DNA from: Salinispirillum sp. LH 10-3-1
Lineage (GTDB): Bacteria; Pseudomonadota; Gammaproteobacteria; Pseudomonadales; Natronospirillaceae
Length of the DNA stretch: 64,000 bases
Assembly: GCF_030643825.1 (NCBI RefSeq)
Contig: NZ_CP101717.1
Coordinates: forward strand, 992,001-1,056,000
Reading direction: 5' to 3'
Made by a program: the position numbers and the translations under genes. Under the pieces are notes generated by a model. It was not told the DNA's origin and searched no databases. It was given only the letters and a program-made list of their open reading frames with translations. Shown here one piece after another: positions 56,992 to 64,000 of this stretch; position 1 is the first letter of the stretch, and each line of letters begins with the position of its first letter.

Positions 56992-57980
56992 GCTGCTACT
57001 GTTTTTTCCTGTGTATCTGCTAATTCATCGAAGTATTGATGAATCAATTGAAGTTGCTCGTCTGGCGTGTCCAGACGGTTGAATTGCTGTCGCAGGTTGT
57101 GTTGGCCGGGTTGTGCCTGGAGATACCAACCAACGTGTTTACGTGCAATACGAACACCCATAAAGTCGTCGTAGAAGGCGTACAAGGCCCGTATATGACC
57201 GACCAGAGTGTCTCGTCGTTCCGTCGTTGTAACCTGCGTTTGTACTCGTCCGGTGGCCAGAAATTCAGTGATTTCGCGGAAGATCCAAGGGTTGCCTTGG
57301 GCTGCCCGTCCAATCATGATGCCGTCGGCACCGGTATAAGCCATGACCTTGGCCGCTTGCTCACCAGACGTAATGTCACCATTAGCCAGTACGGGAATCG
57401 ATACCGCTTCTTTTATTTGTTTGATGGTGTCGTACTCGGCTTCGCCCTGAAACTTGCAGGCTCGGGTGCGGCCATGTACCGCGAGCGCCTGTATGCCGCA
57501 GGCTTCCGCTAAACGTGCAATAGCAACACCATTGCGCTGTTCGGGGCTCCATCCCGTGCGGATTTTCAGGGTGACAGGCAGGTTTACGGCATTAACCACG
57601 GATTCCAGAATCCGTGCGACCAATGCTTCATCCTGTAATAAAGCTGAGCCTGCCGCCTTATTACAGACTTTCTTGGCTGGACAGCCCATATTGATGTCGA
57701 TGATTTGTGCGCCATGATCGGCGTTCAAGCGAGCCGCCTCGGCCATCTGTTCAGGATCACTGCCCGCAATCTGCACGCTGATCGGTGCGGCTTCGTCACT
57801 GTGATCCAAGCGCAAGCGAGACTTTCTCGTGTGCCACAGTCGACTGTCTGCGGTGACCATCTCTGATACCGCTAAGCCAGCTCCAAGCTCACGACAGAGC
57901 TGCCGAAAGGGGAGGTCGGTGACGCCAGCCATGGGTGCAAGCACAAGAGGCTGGTCTATCTGAAAAGATCCGATATTCAC
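56988..57980 (-). CDS. dusB: tRNA-dihydrouridine synthase B
   Basis: FMN enzyme that reduces U17 of tRNAs. 330 residues: [24 protein letters not shown] with the catalytic Cys, [17 protein letters not shown] and NGDI followed by [18 protein letters not shown]. Upstream of and overlapping fis. Confident. Confidence 0.96.
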   Translation of the reverse strand: MNIGSFQIDQPLVLAPMAGVTDLPFRQLCRELGAGLAVSEMVTADSRLWHTRKSRLRLDHSDEAAPISVQIAGSDPEQMAEAARLNADHGAQIIDINMGCPAKKVCNKAAGSALLQDEALVARILESVVNAVNLPVTLKIRTGWSPEQRNGVAIARLAEACGIQALAVHGRTRACKFQGEAEYDTIKQIKEAVSIPVLANGDITSGEQAAKVMAYTGADGIMIGRAAQGNPWIFREITEFLATGRVQTQVTTTERRDTLVGHIRALYAFYDDFMGVRIARKHVGWYLQAQPGQHNLRQQFNRLDTPDEQLQLIHQYFDELADTQEKTVAA

Positions 57981-58103
57981 AAGATTGTCCAGGCGTTGGT
58001 CATTATCTGTCCAGCAAGGGCGGCGTATGATACTGATTCCGACCCCGATAGAAAAGCGCTAACCACAAGTTTAGGTGAACTCTTGTCGTAGAAATGATAA
58101 TCG

Positions 58104-58122
58104 GCAGCGCTTTAGGCGCTGC
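58104..58122 (-). terminator. Hairpin after the DUF3426 gene
   Basis: GCAGCGC (58104-58110) pairs with GCGCTGC (58116-58122) over a 5-base loop, right at the end of the zinc-ribbon gene and before the dusB operon. No T-run on the minus strand. Likely a transcript 3' end or stabiliser. Confidence 0.45.
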
Positions 58123-58123
58123 T

Positions 58124-59308
58124 TTAGTAGTGAAAGGTTAAGCTGTAGTTGCTTAAGTCCGCCGTGGGGCGATTGACATTGATGCTGATACTGATCGGCT
58201 GGCCGGGCGGCATCAAGTCATCGGGGCGCATATCACCGGCGACGTAATCGCTCGGCGAGAACAAACCATCGGCAATGACTTGGCCTTGTAAATCTTGCAA
58301 TTCCAGCAATACCGACGGGAAGGGCACTGGGCGGTCGCTGCGGTTGACGAATACGGCGTCTAACCGCATGCGCTGGTCGGCGAGAGGACGCAGAATCGAG
58401 CTCAGGGCTCGCACAGCGCTGGTGTCCGGTCTGGACGGCTCCAAGGCACAGGGTAATTGCGTGCATACTGCGGCGTAAATAGGCTGTAAGACGCCCGCTT
58501 GATGCAATGCGTGGCGTTGCCACCAAAGTGTTTGCGCCGCGAGCATCACCATCAGCAGGGCGGCGGCCAGGGTCCATAGACCGCGTCTTCCGCTGTGCGC
58601 ATCGAGTCGGTTAGCCAGCTCGTCGAGGTCATGATGGGCGTAGGTAGGCGCCGCAGGTGTCGGTTTGACCGGACGCTTGGTCGCCGGTTTGGCAACAGCG
58701 GCAAAGGGAATGTCTTGTGCTTCGGTGTCGAATGACGGACGAGCAGGGCGCGACGGCGGATCTCGCTCGGCATCCGCCAGCATGTCTAAAGCCCAGCTGT
58801 CATCCGACGCCGCATCACTGAATTCCGGCTCTTCCGGCTCTACCATCAGGCGCCGGCGCACGGGATCCGGCGTATCCTCAAGCGACAAGAAAGAGTCGCT
58901 AAACTCTAGCTCGTCATCAGAGTCGGAAAAGTCATCATCCAGCTCGTCATCCCCATCCATAAACACGAACTCGTCATCGGCGAGGCCGTCTTCCTCGGCC
59001 ATGTCAGAAAAAATAAATTCATCGTCGTCGGGAGGGAAGGGACTGGACGCATCGGCCAGCGGTGCTTTTGGGGTTGGCTCTGCCTTGGCGGCCTGAGCCG
59101 ACTTGGTCTGTGACGCGGCGGGCGCTTTCTTAGGAGGCTCTGTAGCGCGCACTGGGCCCGACGGCATGCGTTCACGCAGGTGTTCATCAGCACGAAAAAC
59201 TTTCAGACAGCTACCGCAGCGCACGGCTCCTTTGGCCACACTCAACTGGTCCGCAGAAACACGAAAAGCGGTGCTGCAGTGCGGGCATTGTGTAATGTGA
59301 GTTGTCAT
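58124..59308 (-). CDS. Zinc-ribbon and DUF3426 membrane protein
   Basis: 394 residues. N-terminal zinc ribbon of the MJ0042 type (CPHC near residue 8, CGSC near 32), a long low-complexity acidic region rich in Asp/Glu/Ser (about 75-160), one membrane helix (about 245-265; LWTLAAALLMVMLAAQ), and a C-terminal DUF3426 beta domain (about 290-390; VFVNRSDRPVPFPSVLLELQD). Found next to prmA and dusB in many gammaproteobacteria. No known activity. Follows prmA by 28 bp. Confidence 0.85.
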   Translation of the reverse strand: MTTHITQCPHCSTAFRVSADQLSVAKGAVRCGSCLKVFRADEHLRERMPSGPVRATEPPKKAPAASQTKSAQAAKAEPTPKAPLADASSPFPPDDDEFIFSDMAEEDGLADDEFVFMDGDDELDDDFSDSDDELEFSDSFLSLEDTPDPVRRRLMVEPEEPEFSDAASDDSWALDMLADAERDPPSRPARPSFDTEAQDIPFAAVAKPATKRPVKPTPAAPTYAHHDLDELANRLDAHSGRRGLWTLAAALLMVMLAAQTLWWQRHALHQAGVLQPIYAAVCTQLPCALEPSRPDTSAVRALSSILRPLADQRMRLDAVFVNRSDRPVPFPSVLLELQDLQGQVIADGLFSPSDYVAGDMRPDDLMPPGQPISISINVNRPTADLSNYSLTFHY

Positions 59309-59336
59309 GTCGTGCAGTTCCGTGCGCTAAAACAAA

Positions 59337-60227
59337 TTATGAACGGTGGCCGGTGATTCTAGCCCAGTCTTCGTCGTATGCAATCTCAATATCGCTAACC
59401 AATGGGGCGTAGGCAGCTACGACGTCATCCACTTGGTTTTTAATGATTCCTGAGAGCGCCAATTGGGCACCCGGTTTCAAGTGGGCTAGGATTTGGTCTC
59501 GCAATTGGATTAGTGGGCCAGCAAGGATGTTGGCGACTAACACATCGGCTTGCAATGCCGGGGTATCTTCCGGCAAGTACACATCGTATTGCGCCGCCGT
59601 GATGTTATTGCGCTCCGCATTTTGTCGCGTGGCGTACAGCGCTTGTGGGTCTATATCGACGCCCATCATATAGTGTGCGCCAAGCAGAATGCCCGCTAAG
59701 CCTAGTATGCCGGACCCGCAACCGTAGTCGACGATGCGCTTGCCGTGCAGGTCCAATCCGTCGAGCCAGCGCATGCAGAGGGCGGTGGTCTGGTGCGTGC
59801 CAGTGCCAAAGGCGAGCCCTGGGTCGAGCATCAAATTGACTGCGTCTGGTTGAGGTGGCGTGTGCCAACTGGGGCAGATCCACAGGCGCTTCCCAAACTG
59901 AATGGGGTGATAGCTGTCCATCCAGGCGCGAATCCAGTCTTTGTCCTCGAGCAAGTCACTGGTCACGGATGGCACAGTTACGTCGGCTCGTTGCATCAGA
60001 TCAGTGAACGCCAATATAACCAGTTGGGCATCAACATCCGCAGCAAATAATGCGGTTAGGCGCGAGTTTTGCCACAACGGAGTCGTCCCTAGCTCTGGTT
60101 CAAAGATGGGTTCGTCGGCACCGTCCTCTAGGGTAACTACTTGAGCTCCTAAAGAGAGTAATGCGTCTTCGTAGCTTTCGGCAGATTGCGGGGAGATGTC
60201 GTGAAGTTGAATCTTAAGCCAGGCCAT
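59337..60227 (-). CDS. prmA: Ribosomal protein L11 methyltransferase
   Basis: Trimethylates lysines and the N-terminus of L11. 296 residues: N-terminal substrate-binding domain, then a SAM domain with DPGLAFGTGTHQTTALCM, VDYGCGSGILG and VANILAGPL. First gene after the REP-containing gap downstream of accC. Confident. Confidence 0.96.
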   Translation of the reverse strand: MAWLKIQLHDISPQSAESYEDALLSLGAQVVTLEDGADEPIFEPELGTTPLWQNSRLTALFAADVDAQLVILAFTDLMQRADVTVPSVTSDLLEDKDWIRAWMDSYHPIQFGKRLWICPSWHTPPQPDAVNLMLDPGLAFGTGTHQTTALCMRWLDGLDLHGKRIVDYGCGSGILGLAGILLGAHYMMGVDIDPQALYATRQNAERNNITAAQYDVYLPEDTPALQADVLVANILAGPLIQLRDQILAHLKPGAQLALSGIIKNQVDDVVAAYAPLVSDIEIAYDEDWARITGHRS

Positions 60228-60315
60228 TGAGTTCCTTGCGACTGAACGAGAAAGGGGGAAGTATAAACGGAAACCGGCGTTACTATAAGGACGGAGATCA
60301 CTGATTGACGAATCT

Positions 60316-60405
60316 TGTTCGGTCGGGGGCTGACCACCTAAGGTTGGAGTTTGGTCGAGGGCTACGCTCCTGAAGGTGGTAGGAGCGCAGTCCTCTGCGC
60401 GAACA
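60316..60405. repeat. REP-like inverted pair between accC and prmA
   Basis: Inverted unit at 60316-60340 (minus strand TAGGTGGTCAG...CGAACA) and forward unit at 60380-60405 (TAGGAGCGCAG...GCGCGAACA). The forward unit differs from that at 13549-13574 by a single base. It lies in a 201-bp gap inside the aroQ-accB-accC/prmA series and could separate or stabilise transcripts. Confidence 0.7.
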
Positions 60406-60428
60406 AATACGAAGTCGAAGGGATCGAC

Positions 60429-61769
60429 TTACTTGATTAACTTGCTTTCGAGGTAGTGGATATTCACCCCACCCGCTCGGAAGCCTTCATCACGTACCAA
60501 CTGCTTTTGCAGGTCAACGTTGGTTTTAATGCCTTCAATGACCAGCTCATCCAGCGCCACACGCATCTTGTCCAAGGCGGCTTCACGCGTATCACCATAG
60601 GTGATCAGCTTGCCGATCATTGAATCGTAGTACGGCGGGATTTTATAGCCGTCATAGATGTGTGAGTCCCAGCGTACGCCAAAACCACCAGGTGAGTGGA
60701 ATTGGGTGATGGTGCCTGGGCTCGGCATGAAGGTTTTGCTGTCTTCTGCATTGATGCGGCATTCGAAAGCATGGCCGAGCAAGCGGACGTCTTCTTGCTT
60801 CACCGACAACGGCAAGCCTGCGGCAATACGCAACTGCTCTTTGATGATGTCGACGCCAGTCACCATTTCAGAGACTGGGTGCTCAACCTGCACGCGCGTA
60901 TTCATTTCAATGAAATAGTAGCGGCCATCTTCATACAAGAATTCGAAAGTACCTGCACCGCGATAGCCAATTTCAATACAGGCACGTACACAGGCCGCCA
61001 GTACTTCTTCGCGTGCCTTAGGATCAATGCCCGGTGCGGGTGCTTCTTCTAATACTTTTTGGTGACGACGTTGCAAGGAACAATCGCGGTCAAACAAGTG
61101 AATGGCATTGCCCTTACCATCCGCCAACACCTGAACTTCAACGTGGCGTGGGTTTACCAGGAATTTTTCCATGTAAACCGTGCCATCGCCAAAGGCAGCT
61201 GCTGCTTCTGACTTGGTGATTGAGATGGCGCTCAGCAGACTGGCTTCGCTGTGTACGACGCGCATACCGCGACCACCACCGCCAGCGGCGGCTTTAATGA
61301 TCACGGGATAGCCGACTTCGCGACCGTGCTGCAAATTGCGAGCATCGTCGTCACCCAATGGGCCACCAGAACCCGGCACAGTAGGTACGCCGGTTTTGAT
61401 CATGGCTCGTATGGCCGATACTTTATCGCCCATCAGACGGATGACGTTAGCCGTTGGGCCTATGAAGGTGAAACCGCTGCGCTCTACCTGCTCGCAGAAA
61501 TCCGCATTTTCGGCCAAAAAGCCGTAGCCAGGGTGAATAGCCACCGCGCCCGTCACTTCGGCCGCAGCAATCAATGCAGGAATATTTAGGTAACTTTCGG
61601 AGCTGGGGTTCGGCCCGATACAGACGGTTTCATCGGCCAGTTTTACGTGCTTAAGGTCACGATCGCACTGTGAGTGAACCGCCACGGTTTTGATGCCCAG
61701 CTCTTTGCAAGCGCGCATTATCCGCAAAGCGATTTCACCGCGGTTTGCAATGAGTACTTTATCCAACAT
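60429..61769 (-). CDS. accC: Biotin carboxylase subunit of acetyl-CoA carboxylase
   Basis: Carboxylates the biotin on AccB, first step of fatty acid synthesis. 446 residues: [25 protein letters not shown], the ATP-grasp glycine loop [13 protein letters not shown], and [17 protein letters not shown]. Follows accB by 12 bp. Confident. Confidence 0.98.
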   Translation of the reverse strand: MLDKVLIANRGEIALRIMRACKELGIKTVAVHSQCDRDLKHVKLADETVCIGPNPSSESYLNIPALIAAAEVTGAVAIHPGYGFLAENADFCEQVERSGFTFIGPTANVIRLMGDKVSAIRAMIKTGVPTVPGSGGPLGDDDARNLQHGREVGYPVIIKAAAGGGGRGMRVVHSEASLLSAISITKSEAAAAFGDGTVYMEKFLVNPRHVEVQVLADGKGNAIHLFDRDCSLQRRHQKVLEEAPAPGIDPKAREEVLAACVRACIEIGYRGAGTFEFLYEDGRYYFIEMNTRVQVEHPVSEMVTGVDIIKEQLRIAAGLPLSVKQEDVRLLGHAFECRINAEDSKTFMPSPGTITQFHSPGGFGVRWDSHIYDGYKIPPYYDSMIGKLITYGDTREAALDKMRVALDELVIEGIKTNVDLQKQLVRDEGFRAGGVNIHYLESKLIK

Positions 61770-61781
61770 CAGATCACCCGT

Positions 61782-62249
61782 TTAAACGATAGTGAAGAGT
61801 GGTTGATCGAATTCAACGGGCTGGCCGTTTTCGATCAGAATTTCGCCGACGGTGCCGTCTTTGTCGCATTCAATCTGGTTCATCATTTTCATGGCTTCAA
61901 TGATGCACAGCGTGTCGCCTTTCTTCACTTTCTGGCCGACTTCCGCGAAAACGTTAGACGTTGGTGAAGCGGCACGATAGAAGGTACCCACCATCGGTGA
62001 CTTCACGATGTGGCCAACGGGGGCGGCAGGCGCTTCAGCGGCGGCTGGTGCCGCAGGCGCTGCGGGTGCGGGTGCCGGGGCAGGTGCTTGCATCTGCTGC
62101 ATTGGTGCGCTCATGAAGTGTTGCTGGGGTGGCAACGAATGCGACGTGCGGCTGATACGAATGGACTCTTCACCTTCGGTGATTTCAATTTCGTCAATGC
62201 CGGATTCTTCCAGCAGTTCAATCAGTTTTTTAACTTTGCGAATATCCAT
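61782..62249 (-). CDS. accB: Biotin carboxyl carrier protein of acetyl-CoA carboxylase
   Basis: 155 residues: N-terminal helix domain, an Ala/Pro-rich flexible linker (about 50-75), and the biotinyl domain with the biotinylated Lys in EAMKMMNQI near residue 121. First gene of accBC and 28 bp after aroQ. Confident. Confidence 0.98.
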   Translation of the reverse strand: MDIRKVKKLIELLEESGIDEIEITEGEESIRISRTSHSLPPQQHFMSAPMQQMQAPAPAPAPAAPAAPAAAEAPAAPVGHIVKSPMVGTFYRAASPTSNVFAEVGQKVKKGDTLCIIEAMKMMNQIECDKDGTVGEILIENGQPVEFDQPLFTIV

Positions 62250-62277
62250 TTGGGTAATCCTGTCGATGATTGTAGGT

Positions 62278-62709
62278 TTAAAGCTGCTTGCTCAGGTAGC
62301 GCAGTGCTGCCCGATAACCCTCGCTGCCTAGGCCACAAATGACGGCAACAGCAAGGTCAGAGAAATAACTGTGATGACGGAACGCTTCTCGACGATGCAC
62401 ATTGGACAAGTGCACTTCGATGAATGGGATAGCCACACCGGCTAAGGCATCGCGGATCGCTACGCTGGTGTGAGTGAACGCCGCCGGGTTGATGATCACC
62501 GCATCGCTGCGCCCGCGCAGTTGATGAATGTGGTCGATCAACTCATGTTCAGCATTGCTTTGCAGGCAAGCCACCTCGATGCCCAACTCAGCGCCGATCG
62601 ATACCAATGAGGCATTGATGTCGTCCAGCGTCTCGTGTCCGTATACTTCAGGCTCACGGGTGCCCAGCAAATTGAGGTTGGGGCCATGTAGTACGGTGAT
62701 GTGGGGCAT
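62278..62709 (-). CDS. aroQ: Type II 3-dehydroquinate dehydratase
   Basis: Third step of the shikimate pathway. 143 residues from ATG 62709, the family N-terminus; the frame upstream to 62784 is not family sequence. HGPNLNLLG at residues 7-15, [17 protein letters not shown], and [17 protein letters not shown]. Upstream of accB as in Pseudomonas. Confident. Confidence 0.97.
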   Translation of the reverse strand: MPHITVLHGPNLNLLGTREPEVYGHETLDDINASLVSIGAELGIEVACLQSNAEHELIDHIHQLRGRSDAVIINPAAFTHTSVAIRDALAGVAIPFIEVHLSNVHRREAFRHHSYFSDLAVAVICGLGSEGYRAALRYLSKQL

Positions 62710-62960
62710 AAGTATAAAAAGCCGCAAGTTGCAGTGATATTCAGTGAACAGGTAGACAATATTGCGTGACAGGCAATGGGTCAACGTCTAGCGCTATTTT
62801 TTGTTATGAAAAAAACTCAAAAACGCATCGATATTCCCAGAAATACTGCTTACTCGCGATGAAAGAGCTGTTTCGTACACTGTCGAGAGACTGGTAGCCT
62901 AAAGGCGGTTACAGATGTATCTTGTACTGATGTCGAAACGACAATCAAAGGAAGGCTAGT

Positions 62961-63992
62961 ATGGTAAAGCGTTGGTTAAGTAAATTGAATCCAGCCCCTC
63001 TTTGGCACCGAGTTAGATCCTCTTGGGCAACAGGGCTGTCAGGTCGTGGTTACGTCAAGCCCATATTGATTGTCACCAGTGCCTTACTCGTTGTGTTGAT
63101 TGGCTTGGGCATCTGGTGGAGTAAAGAGCCTGATTCCTTTGATGTGGTGGCTTTGGCAGAAGCGCGTGCCGAGGCGCGGGGACACGAAGTCGTGCCGGGC
63201 TATACCACGGTGGCCACCCTTGAGCATGTGATGAGCACCCTGCTGGATAAGCCGGGTGGCTATTTGCAGAATGATGTGATGCCACCGGGTCTGTGGCTGG
63301 ACAATATGCCGAATTGGGAGATGGGAGTGATCATCCAGTCTCGTGATATGGCGCGGGCCTTGCGTCGTGACATGAGTCGTTCGCAGTCGCAGTCGACCGA
63401 AGACCCCGATTTGGTTATTGCTGAACCTCAATTCCATTTCGACTCCAGCAGCTGGATTCTGCCGTCTGCCGAAAGTGAGTATCGTCGCGGTATCCGGCAT
63501 CTTGATTCCTATTTGCATCGGCTAAACAGTACCGGCAACGATCGCGCACAGTTTCACCCGCGCACTGACAGTCTTGCCAATTGGCTGGGCGATGTATCGA
63601 CGCGTTTAGGCTCTATGTCGCAGCGTTTGAGCAACAGTGTCGGTGGGCGTGTATACGGAGTCGGTGAGGACCAGGAAACCGTATCCGAAACGCCTTGGTT
63701 GGAAATTGACGACATTTTCTATGAGGCGCGTGGTTCGGCTTGGGCGTTGGTGCATTTGCTGAAAGCGGTGGAGCACGATTTCGCTGATGTATTGAGCCAG
63801 CGCAATGCCACTGCCAGCTTGCGCCAGATCATTCGCGAGCTGGAAGCCACCCAGCGACCATTGCGCTCGCCCATGGTGCTGAATGGCGACGGCTTTGGCA
63901 TATTGGCCAACCACTCGTTAGTAATGGCTAACTACCTGTCGCGCGCCAATGCGGCGATCATTGATTTGCGCCAGTTGCTGCAATCTAATTGA
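62961..63992 (+). CDS. DUF2333 family membrane-anchored protein
   Basis: 343 residues with an N-terminal cytoplasmic tail, one membrane helix (about 34-53; ILIVTSALLVVLIGLGIWW) and a large periplasmic helical domain with the DUF2333 pattern (PGGYLQNDVMPPGLWLDN, MPNWEMGVIIQSRDMARALR, GSAWALVHLLKAVEHDF). The family has no known function. Divergent from aroQ across a 251-bp gap in which I saw no clear signal. Complete, ending 8 bases before the window edge. Confidence 0.88.
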   Translation: MVKRWLSKLNPAPLWHRVRSSWATGLSGRGYVKPILIVTSALLVVLIGLGIWWSKEPDSFDVVALAEARAEARGHEVVPGYTTVATLEHVMSTLLDKPGGYLQNDVMPPGLWLDNMPNWEMGVIIQSRDMARALRRDMSRSQSQSTEDPDLVIAEPQFHFDSSSWILPSAESEYRRGIRHLDSYLHRLNSTGNDRAQFHPRTDSLANWLGDVSTRLGSMSQRLSNSVGGRVYGVGEDQETVSETPWLEIDDIFYEARGSAWALVHLLKAVEHDFADVLSQRNATASLRQIIRELEATQRPLRSPMVLNGDGFGILANHSLVMANYLSRANAAIIDLRQLLQSN

Positions 63993-64000
63993 TTTGCACT

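Overview
This 64 kb window is a dense, ordinary-looking piece of a gammaproteobacterial chromosome, with one small accessory island. The gene order closely follows Pseudomonas-type synteny: rpe-gph-trpE-trpGDC-crp-osmC, uvrA-MFS-ssb, aroQ-accBC-prmA-dusB-fis-purHD-RetS-like kinase, and lptD-surA-pdxA-rsmA-apaGH. It also carries an ectABC-ask ectoine operon with its MarR-type regulator. Together with FlgP/FlgT-type flagellar proteins and several c-di-GMP proteins, this suggests a motile, salt-adapted marine bacterium of the Oceanospirillales type (Saccharospirillaceae/Reinekea-like). That placement is inference from gene content, not from a marker gene.

Layout. 1-1518: the 3' end of ppsR and a convergent short-chain dehydrogenase. 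1586-4586: the accessory island. It contains what look like remnants of integron gene cassettes (attC-like sites, a small membrane protein, a truncated DUF1801 gene). It is interrupted by an intact IS3-family element (1647-2907) and by a second IS-like element with 13-bp perfect inverted repeats (3597-4560) that carries a PAS/zinc-ribbon protein and a transposase remnant. 4753-6428: pdxH and a TPR membrane protein. 6416-11359: the ectoine locus, with ectABC and ask on the minus strand, and a CheW-like gene plus ectR divergent from them. 11372-19094: moeA, an AlkB homologue, tesB, ubiX, cca, and flgP-flgT. 19147-26717: the outer-membrane and ribosome maturation cluster lptD-surA-pdxA-rsmA-apaG-apaH with divergent djlA. 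26718-35637: DUF3530, rpe-gph, the tryptophan genes, crp, osmC and a DMT exporter. 35905-42378: uvrA with a LexA box, an MFS protein, ssb and a Bcr-type exporter. 42548-50731: an RmlD-like reductase, a YcgR-like PilZ protein, a GGDEF-EAL protein, ispB, and rplU-rpmA-obgE-proB. 50738-63992: coq7, a RetS-like hybrid kinase, purD-purH-fis-dusB, a DUF3426 zinc-ribbon protein, prmA, accC-accB-aroQ and a DUF2333 protein.

Non-coding signals found by eye include three copies of a roughly 80-bp palindromic repeat, each lying between convergent genes; two Pseudomonas-like REP pairs; a 70-bp inverted repeat bracketing uvrA; a consensus sigma-70 promoter before ectA; candidate EctR operators; a LexA box before uvrA; a possible trp leader peptide; and several terminators. 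No rRNA, tRNA or CRISPR array was seen. I did not find a clearly new defence or biosynthetic system. The most unusual items are the IS-like element with a sensory passenger gene, the cassette remnants, the CheW-like gene joined to ectR, and the dispersed palindromes.
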